Part shown: positions 16,261 through 24,783 of the stretch, in pieces
How positions within the stretch are numbered: the stretch's first letter is position 1
How the letters are laid out: every line of letters begins with the position of its first letter
DNA from: Streptomyces sp. NBC_01260
GTDB lineage: Bacteria; Actinomycetota; Actinomycetes; Streptomycetales; Streptomycetaceae
Direction: 5' to 3'
Length of the DNA: 64,000 bases
NCBI RefSeq assembly: GCF_036226405.1
Contig: NZ_CP108464.1
Coordinates: forward strand, 2,542,001-2,606,000
Program-made: the position numbers and the translations under genes
The notes under the pieces: generated by a model
The model's input: only the letters and a program-made list of their open reading frames with translations
Databases searched by the model: none
What the model was told of the DNA's origin: nothing

Positions 16261-17208
16261 ATGCCCGCCACACCACCCCGTCCGCCCGGCCTCTCCCGGC
16301 TGCAGCCGGCGCTTCCGTCACCCCTCCAGCCGGCCGAGGACGACCGCTTCGGCCGGCACGGCGTACAGCTGCTGCTCAAGCGCGACGACCTGATCCACCC
16401 GGATCTGCCGGGCAACAAATGGCGCAAGCTCGCCCCCAACCTGCTCGCCGCCGCCGGACGTCCCGTGCTGACGTTCGGCGGGGCGTACTCCAACCATCTG
16501 CGGGCCACGGCCGCCGCGGGCCGGCTGCTGGGCTTCCGTACCGTCGGCGTCGTCCGCGGCGACGAGCTGGCCCACCGCCCGCTCAATCCCTCGCTCGCCC
16601 AGTGCGCCGCCGACGGGATGCGGCTGCACTTCGTGGACCGCCGGACGTACCGCGCAAAGGCCGATCCACAGGTCCTGGCCGGGCTGCTGAGCGCCCACGG
16701 GGAGTGCGAGGTCATCCCGGAGGGCGGCAGTAACGCCCTGGCCGCACAGGGCTGCACAGAGCTCGGGCGCGAGCTGCACGGCCGGGCCGCGGTGGCCGCG
16801 GTGGCCTGCGGTACCGGCGGCACCCTCGCCGGCCTCGCCGCCGGCCTGGCGCCGGGACAGCGCGCCCTCGGCATCCCGGTCCTGCGCGGCGGCTTCCTGG
16901 GCGACACGGTACGGGACCTCCAGCGGGAGGCGTTCGGCGGACCGGCCGGCGCCTGGTCCCTGGACGATCGCTTCCACTTCGGCGGCTACGCCCGCACCAC
17001 TGTCGCCCTGCACGCCTTCGCGGACGACTTCGAGGACCGGCACGGGCTGCCGGTCGAGCGGCTCTATGTGGCCAAACTCCTGTACGCGCTCACGGTGCTG
17101 GCCGAGGAGGGGGCCTTCCCCGCGGGCACCGCGGTCGCCGCCGTGATCACGGGAGGCCCGGACCCGGCCGAGCCGCCCGGAGCCCCTCAGTCCGCCTCCT
17201 CCCGGTAG
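16261..17208 (+). CDS. PLP enzyme, ACC deaminase / D-cysteine desulfhydrase family
   Basis: A 315-residue fold-type II PLP enzyme. Lys53 in LPGNKWRKL is the Schiff-base lysine motif of the family; FGGAYSNHLRATAAAG gives the SNH substrate loop; CGTGGTLAGLAAGL binds the phosphate of PLP. Family members either open 1-aminocyclopropane-1-carboxylate or release H2S from D-cysteine; sequence alone does not decide between them, and most actinobacterial members are probably D-cysteine desulfhydrases. Its end overlaps the convergent antiporter gene by 22 bases. Confidence 0.88.
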   Translation: MPATPPRPPGLSRLQPALPSPLQPAEDDRFGRHGVQLLLKRDDLIHPDLPGNKWRKLAPNLLAAAGRPVLTFGGAYSNHLRATAAAGRLLGFRTVGVVRGDELAHRPLNPSLAQCAADGMRLHFVDRRTYRAKADPQVLAGLLSAHGECEVIPEGGSNALAAQGCTELGRELHGRAAVAAVACGTGGTLAGLAAGLAPGQRALGIPVLRGGFLGDTVRDLQREAFGGPAGAWSLDDRFHFGGYARTTVALHAFADDFEDRHGLPVERLYVAKLLYALTVLAEEGAFPAGTAVAAVITGGPDPAEPPGAPQSASSR

Positions 17209-18785
17209 GCCGCCGCCTCCTCCAGGTCGAGGCGCCTGAGCAGGGTCCGCATCATCTCGTCGTCGATGGCCCGCTCGTCCCGCAGCCGCACGAAGACCTC
17301 GCGCTCGGCCTCGATCATCTCGCCGGCCAGCCGCCGGTAGGTGTCGTCCGCCGACTCCCCCGTCACCGGATTCGACGCCCCGAGCCGCTCCCACACCGCG
17401 TTGCGGCGCCGCTCCAGGACGGTTCGCAGCCGGTCGGTGAGCGGCTGGGGCAGCCGGTTGCGCTCGTCGGTGAGCAGCTCCTCCAGTCGCGCCTCGGCGG
17501 CCGTGGACGCCTCGCTCTGCGCCTGCGCCTCCGCGAGGGTCTCGGCCTGCCGGTCGCGCCCCGGAAGCCTCAGGACGCGCACCAGGAGCGGCAGCGTGAG
17601 CCCCTGGATGACCAGGGTGCCGATCACCGTGGTGAACGTCAGGAAGAGCACCAGGTTGCGGGCCGGGAAGTCCGCGCCGCCGGCCGTGACCATCGGGATG
17701 GAGAACGCGATGGCGAGCGAGACGACACCGCGCATCCCGGCCCAGCCGACGATCAGCGGCGCGGTCCAGTCGGTCTCGGGTTCCCGGTCCCTGATCCGCT
17801 TCGACAGCCACCGGGGCAGATAGGTCGCCGGATAGACCCAGACGAACCGGACCACCACGACCGCCAGGAACACCACCACCGCGTACCAGAGGGCGTCCGC
17901 GACGGCGTGCGTACCGAGCCCCTTCACCACGAAGGGCAGCTGGAGGCCGATCAGCGCGAAGACCGCGGACTCCAGGATGAAGGCGACCATCTTCCAGACG
18001 GCCGCCTCCTGGAGCCTGGTCGCGAAGTCGACCTGCCAGGCCCGGTGGCCCAGATAGAGCGCGACGACGACCACCGCGAGCACCCCCGAGGCGTGCACCC
18101 GTTCGGCCGCCGCGTACGCCACGAAGGGGATCAGGAGCGACAGGGTGTTCTGGAGCAGCGCCTCCTTCAGGTGCGTACGGAGCCAGTGCAGCGGCACCAT
18201 GAGCACCAGGCCGACCGCGACACCGCCGACCGACGCGAGAAAGAACTCGCCGATCCCGGCGCCCCAGCTCATCCCCTCGCCCACGGCCGCGGCGAGCGCC
18301 ACCTTGTACGCGGTGATCGCGGTGGCGTCGTTCACCAGGGACTCGCCCTGGAGGATCGTCGTGACCCGGGCGGGCAGGCCGACCCGGCGGGCGATCGCCG
18401 CGGCCGTGACCGCGTCCGGAGGGGCGATCACGGCGCCCAGCACCAGTGCGGCGGTGAGCGGCAGACCGGGCACCAGCCGGTACGCCAGCCAGCCGACCGC
18501 GACGGTCGCGAACAGCACATAGCCGACGGAGAGCAGCGCGACGGGGCGCAGATTCGCCCGCAGGTCGAGGTACGAACTGTCGACGGCGGCCGTGTAGAGC
18601 AGCGGTGGCAGCAGGAGCGGCAGCACGATGTGCGCGTCCAGGGTGTACGTCGGCACCCCCGGCACGTACGAGGCGATCAGCCCCATGGCCACCAGAAACA
18701 GCGGGGCGGGCACCGGCGTGCGGCGGGCCAGCCCCGCCATCGCCGCACTGGCCGCGACCAGTGCCACCAGTGGCAATGCATCCAT
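17187..18785 (-). CDS. CPA1-family Na+/H+ antiporter
   Basis: A 532-residue membrane protein with about 12 hydrophobic segments in the first 400 residues and a hydrophilic C-terminal tail (about 405-532, helical and charged). The GAVIAPPDAVTAAAIARR and QGESLVNDATAI motifs are the ion-binding region (the ND pair) of bacterial NhaP/Nhe exchangers. Exchanges Na+ (or K+) for H+, keeping cytosolic pH and salt. Start ATG 18785; the divergent UBP zinc-finger gene begins 36 bases away, leaving a very tight shared promoter. Confidence 0.9.
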   Translation of the reverse strand: MDALPLVALVAASAAMAGLARRTPVPAPLFLVAMGLIASYVPGVPTYTLDAHIVLPLLLPPLLYTAAVDSSYLDLRANLRPVALLSVGYVLFATVAVGWLAYRLVPGLPLTAALVLGAVIAPPDAVTAAAIARRVGLPARVTTILQGESLVNDATAITAYKVALAAAVGEGMSWGAGIGEFFLASVGGVAVGLVLMVPLHWLRTHLKEALLQNTLSLLIPFVAYAAAERVHASGVLAVVVVALYLGHRAWQVDFATRLQEAAVWKMVAFILESAVFALIGLQLPFVVKGLGTHAVADALWYAVVVFLAVVVVRFVWVYPATYLPRWLSKRIRDREPETDWTAPLIVGWAGMRGVVSLAIAFSIPMVTAGGADFPARNLVLFLTFTTVIGTLVIQGLTLPLLVRVLRLPGRDRQAETLAEAQAQSEASTAAEARLEELLTDERNRLPQPLTDRLRTVLERRRNAVWERLGASNPVTGESADDTYRRLAGEMIEAEREVFVRLRDERAIDDEMMRTLLRRLDLEEAAAYREEAD

Positions 18786-18820
18786 CTCACGGTCCTCGCA
18801 TCCGTCGTAACCTGGCAATC

Positions 18821-19081
18821 ATGAGTGAGTGCCCGCACGTATCAGATCTGCCGCGCCCCGAGCCCGCACCCCTCAGCGAGACCTGTCTCGAATGCCGGGC
18901 AGCGGGGACCCACCCCGTGCAGCTGCGGCTCTGCCTGGCATGCGGCCGTGTCGGCTGCTGCGATTCCTCACCGCTGCAGCACGCCACGACGCATTTCAAG
19001 GAGACCGGTCATCCGGTGATGCGAAGCTTCGAACCCGGCGAAAGCTGGCGCTGGTGCTTCGAGGACGGTTCGATCGTCTGA
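18821..19081 (+). CDS. UBP-type zinc finger protein
   Basis: An 86-residue protein made of one zf-UBP domain. Conserved metal ligands include C4 and H6, CLEC (about 22-25), CLACGRVGCCDSS, and two His in QHATTHFKETGHP. In eukaryotes this domain binds free ubiquitin C-termini; the role of bacterial single-domain versions is unknown. It sits between an antiporter and the sigH operon, and its last bases overlap the sigma-B/H-type promoter at 19067-19092, so stress transcription of the next operon begins at its 3' end. Confidence 0.9.
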   Translation: MSECPHVSDLPRPEPAPLSETCLECRAAGTHPVQLRLCLACGRVGCCDSSPLQHATTHFKETGHPVMRSFEPGESWRWCFEDGSIV

Positions 19082-19092
19082 CGTCTGGGTAC
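19067..19092 (+). promoter_or_regulatory. Sigma-B/H-type promoter of anti-sigma/sigH operon
   Basis: GGTT (19067-19070), 16 bases, GGGTAC (19087-19092). This fits the S. coelicolor sigma-B family consensus G-N-N-T, 14-16 bases, GGGTAC/T exactly. It lies 222 bases upstream of the anti-sigma start and overlaps the end of the zinc-finger gene. Implies autoregulation of the operon by SigH or a related sigma factor. Confidence 0.75.
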
Positions 19093-19313
19093 GTCAAACC
19101 GGCGCCTGTTGTTCGTAATTGACCGCCACAGACCTCTAGCCACTGTGCGTACTCGTGGGCTTACCATGAGTGACAGTCATGGGACGGGGTCCCGGCGACA
19201 CGGCATCATGGATCGCGATAGCGTCACCGGACCAAGAACCGAAGACGTACCGCATGGCTCCGGGGCACTCTTCCCGGATCCTCGAATGAGTTTGTGCCAC
19301 CTTGGAGGTGAGG

Positions 19314-19727
19314 GTGTCCCAGATCGCAGGCGAGCCCGGGAATCAGGACTTCGTAGAGGTCCGACTGCCCGCAGCGGGTGCCTACCTGTCGGTGCTGCGT
19401 ACGGCCACGGCCGGTCTCGCAGCGCGCTTGGACTTCACTCTCGACGAGATCGAGGATCTTCGCATCGCGGTCGACGAGGCCTGCGCGATCCTGCTTCAGC
19501 AGGCCGTGCCCGGCTCCGTCCTCAGCTGCGTTTTCCGTCTCATCGACGACTCTCTGGAGGTGACGGTTTCGGCCCCCACCACGGACGGGCGGGCCCCGGA
19601 GCGCGACACCTTCGCCTGGACGGTGCTCTCCGCACTGGCAGGAAAGGTCGACTCCACGGTCGCCGATGACCGCACGGTCAGCATCAGCCTGTACAAACAG
19701 CGCGGCGCGGGACCCGGGCCGGCGTGA
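19314..19727 (+). CDS. ushX: Anti-sigma factor, RsbW/SpoIIAB-like (SigH antagonist)
   Basis: A 137-residue GHKL-fold anti-sigma factor. It would hold the downstream SigH inactive. The GTG at 19314 is chosen because GGAGG lies five bases before it; an upstream in-frame TTG at 19302 overlaps that ribosome site. The N-box region reads RIAVDEACAILLQQ, where the Asn usual in ATP-binding RsbW kinases (EACxN) is replaced by Ile, and no clear glycine-rich ATP lid is seen. It may therefore bind sigma factor without acting as a strong kinase. GTGA couples its stop to the sigH start. Confidence 0.85.
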   Translation: MSQIAGEPGNQDFVEVRLPAAGAYLSVLRTATAGLAARLDFTLDEIEDLRIAVDEACAILLQQAVPGSVLSCVFRLIDDSLEVTVSAPTTDGRAPERDTFAWTVLSALAGKVDSTVADDRTVSISLYKQRGAGPGPA

Positions 19728-20704
19728 GCAACGGGAACGGGGACGGTCCTGTGCGGGACGAGACGATCCGACCAGGGGTGGTGCACGCGGCAGGCATCCC
19801 GGAGCAGCAGGCCCTGACACATCCGGTGGACGAGGCGGACCTGCCCCGTGCGGTGGACGGGGTGGACGGGCCCGCTGGCCTTACGGTCGTGGTGGAGCAG
19901 TCGCAGGCGGAGCGGGCAGGCCAGATGAGCGAGCACGGGCACCACGATCCACACGACCGCAGCGGGGCGCGGGCGTTGTTCATCGAGCTGGGCAAACTCC
20001 CCGAGGGCTCGGCCGAGAAGGCCGAACTGCGCAATCGGCTGGTGCGGATGCATCTGCCGCTCGTGGAGCATCTGGCCCGGCGCTTCCGTAACCGGGGCGA
20101 GCCTCTGGACGATCTGACCCAGGTCGCCACGATCGGCCTGATCAAGTCGGTGGACCGGTTCGATCCGGAGCGGGGCGTCGAGTTCTCGACGTACGCCACA
20201 CCCACGGTCGTCGGCGAGATCAAGCGCCACTTCCGTGACAAGGGCTGGGCGGTGCGCGTGCCGCGCCGCCTCCAGGAGCTGCGGCTCTCGCTGACCACGG
20301 CGACCGCGGAGCTCTCGCAGCAGCACGGCCGTTCGCCCACGGTGCACGAGCTGGCGGAGCGGCTCGGCATCTCCGAGGAAGAGGTCCTGGAGGGCCTGGA
20401 ATCGGCCAATGCCTACAGCACGCTCTCGCTGGACGTGCCGGACACGGACGACGAGTCCCCCGCGGTCGCGGACACGCTCGGCTCCGAGGACGAGGCGCTG
20501 GAGGGCGTCGAGTACCGGGAATCGCTCAAGCCGCTGCTGGAGGACCTGCCACCGCGGGAGAAGCGGATTCTGCTGCTCCGGTTCTTCGGCAACATGACCC
20601 AGTCGCAGATCGCACAGGAGGTCGGCATCTCGCAGATGCATGTCTCGCGACTACTGGCCCGCACTCTGGCACAGCTGCGCGAGCGGCTGCTCGTCGAGGA
20701 GTAG
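19724..20704 (+). CDS. sigH: Stress sigma factor SigH (sigma-B/F family)
   Basis: A 326-residue group 3 sigma factor. Residues 1-95 form an acidic/low-complexity N-terminal extension. Region 2 runs from LRNRLVRMHLPLVEHLARRF to GVEFSTYATPTVVGEIKRHF; region 3 covers WAVRVPRRLQELRL to EEVLEGLESANAYS; region 4 has LPPREKRILLLRFFGNMTQSQIAQ with the helix-turn-helix VGISQMHVSRLLARTL. Start GTG 19724 is GTGA-coupled to the anti-sigma gene. An internal in-frame ATG at 19925 (MSEHGHHDPHD) could give a 259-residue form; multiple SigH isoforms are known in S. coelicolor. Osmotic stress and sporulation role by orthology. Confidence 0.93.
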   Translation: MSNGNGDGPVRDETIRPGVVHAAGIPEQQALTHPVDEADLPRAVDGVDGPAGLTVVVEQSQAERAGQMSEHGHHDPHDRSGARALFIELGKLPEGSAEKAELRNRLVRMHLPLVEHLARRFRNRGEPLDDLTQVATIGLIKSVDRFDPERGVEFSTYATPTVVGEIKRHFRDKGWAVRVPRRLQELRLSLTTATAELSQQHGRSPTVHELAERLGISEEEVLEGLESANAYSTLSLDVPDTDDESPAVADTLGSEDEALEGVEYRESLKPLLEDLPPREKRILLLRFFGNMTQSQIAQEVGISQMHVSRLLARTLAQLRERLLVEE

Positions 20705-20788
20705 CCGGACGGCGCGCGGCCCCGGAGGACCGGCAGCCGCGACGCACGCCGGAGCGGCGAAGGGCTGCCCGCGTTGCGCGCGTACGCG

Positions 20789-21244
20789 TCAGTCGTCGGT
20801 GTCGGGCTCCGCGCCAGGACGGCGGATGCCCAGGGCCTCGATCGTCGCCGGCCTGGCCAGCTGGTACAGCGCGGTCAGGGACATCGCCGCGAGCACGATC
20901 CCGGCCGGGATCAGCACGCCGTGCGACCGCAGCAGCGTCCACGCCACCGGCAGCGCGATGATCTGGGTGATGAGGGCGGGCCCGCGGCTCCAGCTGCGCC
21001 GCAGCAGCAGCCCACGGGCGGCGAACAGCGGGATCAGCCCGAGCGCGATCAGGGTGAGACCGCCCATTTCGGCCTGTTGCGGGCTGTCGGGGCGGCCGAG
21101 CAGCCCCATGACCAGCATGTAGATCCCGCCGATGACGAGGGCCGCGCCCTCGATGGCGTTGAGTCCGGCCACGACCGTGATCCTGGCCGGCTTCGGCGGT
21201 GCGGCCGGCGGCGCCGACGAGGGCGCGTTCTGCTGAGTACTCAC
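20789..21244 (-). CDS. Hypothetical small integral membrane protein
   Basis: A 151-residue membrane protein with a short Pro/Ala-rich N-terminal tail, then four hydrophobic segments (VVAGLNAIEGAALVIGGIYML; TLIALGLIPLFAARGLLL; ALITQIIALPVAWTLL; IPAGIVLAAMSLTALYQLA) and an acidic tail ending EPDTDD. The GTG at 21244 (VSTQQNAPSS) is preferred because sequence upstream lacks coding character. No domain recognised. It lies between sigH and a lipid kinase, opposite in strand to both. Confidence 0.75.
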   Translation of the reverse strand: MSTQQNAPSSAPPAAPPKPARITVVAGLNAIEGAALVIGGIYMLVMGLLGRPDSPQQAEMGGLTLIALGLIPLFAARGLLLRRSWSRGPALITQIIALPVAWTLLRSHGVLIPAGIVLAAMSLTALYQLARPATIEALGIRRPGAEPDTDD

Positions 21245-21417
21245 CCATGCAGGTTGGCACCCCGGACCCGCGAAAGCGAAGCCGGGGCCGTCACACCACC
21301 GGAACGTGGCGGCCCGGGCCACCCCGGGCCGCCCCACCGCACCCGGACCGTCACTGTGCGTGAAGGTCATCGGGCAGGACTTCAGGCCGATAACCCGCGG
21401 TAGGTAGTCTGGCGGTC

Positions 21418-22386
21418 ATGCGCGCACTTCTTGTGGTCAATCCAGCTGCTACCACCACCAGTGCGCGGACCCGTGACGTGCTCATTCACGCACTGGCCAG
21501 CGAGATGAAGCTGGAGGCCGTGACCACCGAGTACCGCGGGCACGCCCGCGACCTGGGGCGTCAGGCCGCCGACAGCGACGACATCGATCTCGTGGTGGCA
21601 CTCGGCGGGGACGGCACGGTCAACGAGGTCGTGAACGGCCTGCTGCACAACGGCCCCGACATCGACAACCTGCCGAAACTCGCCGTGGTTCCCGGTGGCT
21701 CCACCAATGTCTTCGCGCGCGCCCTCGGTCTGCCCAACGACGCGGTGGAGGCCACCGGCGCCATTCTGGACGCGCTGGCCAACCGCACGGAGCGCACCGT
21801 CGGCCTCGGCCTGGCGGCCGGCACCCCCGGCACGGAGGACGAATCGGTGCCGGAGCGCTGGTTCACCTTCTGCGCCGGCCTCGGATTCGACGCCGGCGTC
21901 ATCGGCCGGGTCGAACAGCGGCGCGAACAGGGAAAGCGGTCGACCCATGCGCTGTACGTCCGCCAGGTGCTCCGCCAATTCCTTGAGGAACCGCACCGGC
22001 GGCAGGGAATGATCACGCTCGACGTGCCCGGACACGAGCCGGTCACCGATCTCGCGCTCTCCATAATCTGCAATACGGCACCCTGGACCTACCTGGGGAA
22101 TCGCCCGATGTACGCCTCTCCGAAGGCCTCGTTCGACACCGCCCTGGACATCCTCGGCCTGCAGCGGCTGTCGACGGCGGCGGTCACCCGCTACGCCACT
22201 CAGCTGCTCACTTCGAGTCCCGAGAAGGGGCCACACGGTAAGCACGCGGTTTCACTGCATGACCTCACGGACTTCACCTTGCATTCAAAGGCGCCACTGC
22301 CTTTCCAGATGGACGGTGACCACCTGGGGGTGCGTACAAGTGTGACGTTCACAGGCGTACGCCGTGCACTGCGTGTGATTGTGTGA
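21418..22386 (+). CDS. Diacylglycerol-kinase-family lipid kinase
   Basis: A 322-residue soluble kinase of the DAGK_cat (DgkB/YegS-like) family. The nucleotide-binding signature ALGGDGTVNEVVNGL lies at about residues 61-75, and VVPGGSTNVFARALGL follows. The C-terminal domain (GLGFDAGVI..., KAPLPFQMDGDHLG) closes the cleft. It phosphorylates diacylglycerol or a related lipid, perhaps for phospholipid or teichoic acid recycling; the lipid is not determined by sequence. Single gene, between sigH and wblE as in other streptomycetes. Confidence 0.9.
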   Translation: MRALLVVNPAATTTSARTRDVLIHALASEMKLEAVTTEYRGHARDLGRQAADSDDIDLVVALGGDGTVNEVVNGLLHNGPDIDNLPKLAVVPGGSTNVFARALGLPNDAVEATGAILDALANRTERTVGLGLAAGTPGTEDESVPERWFTFCAGLGFDAGVIGRVEQRREQGKRSTHALYVRQVLRQFLEEPHRRQGMITLDVPGHEPVTDLALSIICNTAPWTYLGNRPMYASPKASFDTALDILGLQRLSTAAVTRYATQLLTSSPEKGPHGKHAVSLHDLTDFTLHSKAPLPFQMDGDHLGVRTSVTFTGVRRALRVIV

Positions 22387-22705
22387 GTGGAAGGGACCAA
22401 AGTCCTTTAACTCGAACGTTTGGACTGGCTTCCACCCTCTAGAAGTACGGCTGTGACCTAGCCGACACCGAGGAATCAAAAAAAACTTTCCTGAAGGGGT
22501 TGTATCCGCCGCCGAGGTTTGCGAATCTCTACATGGCGATCGGGACGGCCCGCAACAACGGCCTCCACTGAGAGCCAGAACCCCTCCTCACTGCACAGGA
22601 CCACATCCAGTTCATCTGGACGTCGGCCCTACACCTGCGGGGGGATTCGTGAAAGCGTTCACATTCACAAGCCACAGTACGTAATACCAAGGAGAGGTAG
22701 CAGCC
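22387..22705. other. Long wblE leader region, no gene
   Basis: This 319-base interval holds no credible gene. It is AT-rich for this genome, with a run of eight or nine A residues at 22478-22486, and carries the Crp-like box at 22648-22663. A long complex promoter is usual in front of WhiB-like genes. Confidence 0.6.
22648..22663. promoter_or_regulatory. Crp-like box upstream of wblE
   Basis: CGTGA-AAGCGT-TCACA matches TGTGA-N6-TCACA at nine of the ten conserved positions. It ends 42 bases before the wblE start. The mycobacterial orthologue whiB1 is known to be controlled by the cAMP receptor protein through such a box, so a conserved input is plausible. Confidence 0.6.
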
Positions 22706-22963
22706 ATGGACTGGCGTCACAACGCCGTTTGTCGTGAGGAAGACCCGGAGCTGTTCTTCCCCATCGGCAACACCGGTCCTGCGCTGCTGCAGATCGAGGA
22801 AGCCAAGGCCGTCTGCCGTCGCTGCCCCGTCATGGAGCAGTGCCTGCAGTGGGCGCTCGAGTCCGGCCAGGACTCCGGCGTCTGGGGTGGCCTCAGCGAG
22901 GACGAGCGCCGCGCAATGAAGCGCCGCGCCGCTCGCAACCGGGCGCGCAACGCCAGCGCCTGA
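22706..22963 (+). CDS. wblE: WhiB-like iron-sulfur regulator WblE (WhiB1 orthologue)
   Basis: An 85-residue WhiB-family protein. The [4Fe-4S] ligands are Cys9 (MDWRHNAVCREEDPELFF), Cys37, Cys40 (CRRC) and Cys46 (EQC). GVWGGLSEDERR is the conserved G-[VI]-W-G-G turn that contacts DNA or sigma region 4, followed by a basic tail (RRAMKRRAARNRAR). By orthology to WhiB1 it binds primary sigma factor region 4 and is NO-sensitive; essential in mycobacteria. AAGGAG ribosome site 12 bases upstream. Convergent with the kinase gene across a 15-bp-stem terminator. Confidence 0.95.
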   Translation: MDWRHNAVCREEDPELFFPIGNTGPALLQIEEAKAVCRRCPVMEQCLQWALESGQDSGVWGGLSEDERRAMKRRAARNRARNASA

Positions 22964-23070
22964 CCGACGCCACCGCTACGAACCTCAGCCAGGCGGCGCG
23001 TACGGAGTGTACGCATCACCCCGCCCCCCGAGTCGCAGCGCGCAGTACCCCCGAAGCGCACGTTTGACCA

Positions 23071-23105
23071 GGAAGCCCGGACCGTCACCAACGGTCCGGG
23101 CTTCC
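23071..23105. terminator. Bidirectional terminator between wblE and kinase
   Basis: A perfect 15-bp stem (23071-23085 with 23091-23105) and 5-base loop. Both ends run into GGAAG/CTTCC so it can serve both convergent genes. Confidence 0.9.
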
Positions 23106-23165
23106 TGCTGTGCGCATGTCCGGCAGCGGGGCGCGGTTGTCACCGGCCGGCGCGGACGCGCGGTG

Positions 23166-24632
23166 CTACTTGTCGGCGCGGACCGGGATGTCGAGGATGA
23201 CCCGGGTGCCGCGCTCGGGCGCCGGCACCATGCCGAACGTCCCGCCCAACTCACCCTCCACCAGCGTCCGCACGATCTGGAGCCCCAGATTGCCGGCGCG
23301 CTGCGGGTCGAACCCCTCGGGCAGACCGCACCCGTCGTCCTGAACGGTGATCAACAGCCGCCCCTCCGTGGGCGAGCCGCCCCGCACCGCGGAGACCTCG
23401 ACCGTGCCGGACTCGGCGACCGAGAACGCGTGCTCCAGCGCGTTCTGCAGCACTTCGGTGAGGACCATCGCGAGCGGGGTGGCCACTTCGGCGTCGAGGA
23501 TGCCGAAGCGCCCCATGCGGCGGCAGGTCACCTTGCCCGGCGAGATCTCGGCGACCATGGCGATGACCCGGTCGGCGATCTCGTCGAACTCCACCCGCTC
23601 GTCCAGATTCTGGGACAGCGTCTCATGCACGATGGCGATCGAACCCACGCGCCGTACGGCCTCGTTGAGCGCCTCACGGCCCTGCTCGGAGTCCATCCGG
23701 CGGGCCTGCAGCCGCAACAGGGCCGCCACCGTCTGGAGGTTGTTCTTCACCCGGTGATGGATCTCCCGGATGGTCGCGTCCTTGGTGATCAACTCGCGCT
23801 CGCGGCGCCGCAGTTCCGTGACGTCGCGGAGCAGGACCAGGGACCCGATCCGGACCCCCTTGGGCTTGAGCGGGATGGCCCGGAGCTGGATCACCCCGCC
23901 CGCGCACTCGACCTCGAACTCGCGGGGCGCGTACCCGCTGGCGAGTTTGACCAGCGCCTCGTCCACCGGCCCCCGGGAGGGTGCGAGTTCGGCGGTGATC
24001 CCGCCGAGGTGCTGTCCGACCAGGTCGGAGGCGAGTCCGAGACGGTGGTACGCGGAGAGGCCGTTGGGGCTGGCGTACTGGACGACACCGTCGGCGTCGA
24101 GCCGGACCAGCCCGTCACCCACCCGCGGCGAGGCGTCCATGTCGACCTGCTGGCCGGGAAACGGGAAGGACCCGGCGGCGATCATCTGGGCCAGGTCGGA
24201 GGCGGACTGGAGGTAGGTGAGTTCCAGCCGGGACGGGGTGCGGACGGTGAGGAGGTTGGTGTTGCGGGCGATGACACCCAGCACCCGGCCCTCCCTGCGT
24301 ACGGGGATCGACTCGACCCGTACGGGGACCTCCTCGCGCCACTCCGGGTCGCCCTCGCGCACGATCCGGCCCTCGTCCAGCGCCGCGTCCAGCAGCGGAC
24401 GGCGGCCGCGTGGCACCAGATGGCCGACCATGTCGTCCTGGTAGGAGGTGGGGCCGGTGTTGGGCCGCATCTGGGCGACGGACACATAGCGGGTGCCGTC
24501 GCGGGTGGGGACCCAGAGGACCAGGTCGGCGAAGGAGAGGTCGGAGAGCAGCTGCCACTCCGAGACCAGCAGATGGAGCCACTCGAGGTCGGTGTCACTC
24601 AGGGCTGTGTGCTGGCGGACGAGGTCGTTCAT
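23166..24632 (-). CDS. PdtaS-like cytosolic sensor histidine kinase
   Basis: A 488-residue HWE/HisKA_2 kinase. GAF-like N-terminal domain at residues 1-150 (MNDLVRQHTALSDTDLEWLH), PAS domain at about 170-275 (DGLVRLDADGVVQYASPNGL), phospho-acceptor helix REIHHRVKNNLQTVAALLRL (His292 or His293), then the ATPase domain (LTEVLQNALEHAF; VQDDGCGLP; NLGLQIVRTLVEGELGG). No membrane segment. PdtaS of mycobacteria pairs with the ANTAR RNA-binding regulator PdtaR, is encoded next to whiB1, and senses small molecules. The same wbl-kinase neighbourhood is kept here, and a DasR-like box lies upstream (24750-24765). Confidence 0.9.
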   Translation of the reverse strand: MNDLVRQHTALSDTDLEWLHLLVSEWQLLSDLSFADLVLWVPTRDGTRYVSVAQMRPNTGPTSYQDDMVGHLVPRGRRPLLDAALDEGRIVREGDPEWREEVPVRVESIPVRREGRVLGVIARNTNLLTVRTPSRLELTYLQSASDLAQMIAAGSFPFPGQQVDMDASPRVGDGLVRLDADGVVQYASPNGLSAYHRLGLASDLVGQHLGGITAELAPSRGPVDEALVKLASGYAPREFEVECAGGVIQLRAIPLKPKGVRIGSLVLLRDVTELRRRERELITKDATIREIHHRVKNNLQTVAALLRLQARRMDSEQGREALNEAVRRVGSIAIVHETLSQNLDERVEFDEIADRVIAMVAEISPGKVTCRRMGRFGILDAEVATPLAMVLTEVLQNALEHAFSVAESGTVEVSAVRGGSPTEGRLLITVQDDGCGLPEGFDPQRAGNLGLQIVRTLVEGELGGTFGMVPAPERGTRVILDIPVRADK

Positions 24633-24749
24633 GGAGGGCACGCGTGCGAGCGTACCTGTGGACGCGCACAGGTACCGAACCGGACGGCCCGGCCGCACGT
24701 GCGGGAAGAAGGGCCGGAAATTGCCGCGTCCCATGGATGGACAGGGGTG

Positions 24750-24765
24750 AATGGTCTAGTCCACA
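24750..24765. promoter_or_regulatory. DasR-like operator (dre) upstream of histidine kinase
   Basis: AATGGTCTAGTCCACA has the TGGTCTAG-CCA core of the DasR consensus AGTGGTCTAGACCACT; one half is TGGTC, the other GTCCA. It lies 118 bases upstream of the kinase start and downstream of the SIS gene. Weaker than the dasA and nagB sites because the dyad is imperfect. Confidence 0.5.
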
Positions 24766-24783
24766 ATGCTGAAGACAGAGCCT

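Noticed and set aside
22470..22510. Sigma-R-type promoter for wblE (GGAAT near 22471)
   Set aside because: The next GTT is 22 bases away, not 18, so it fails the consensus.
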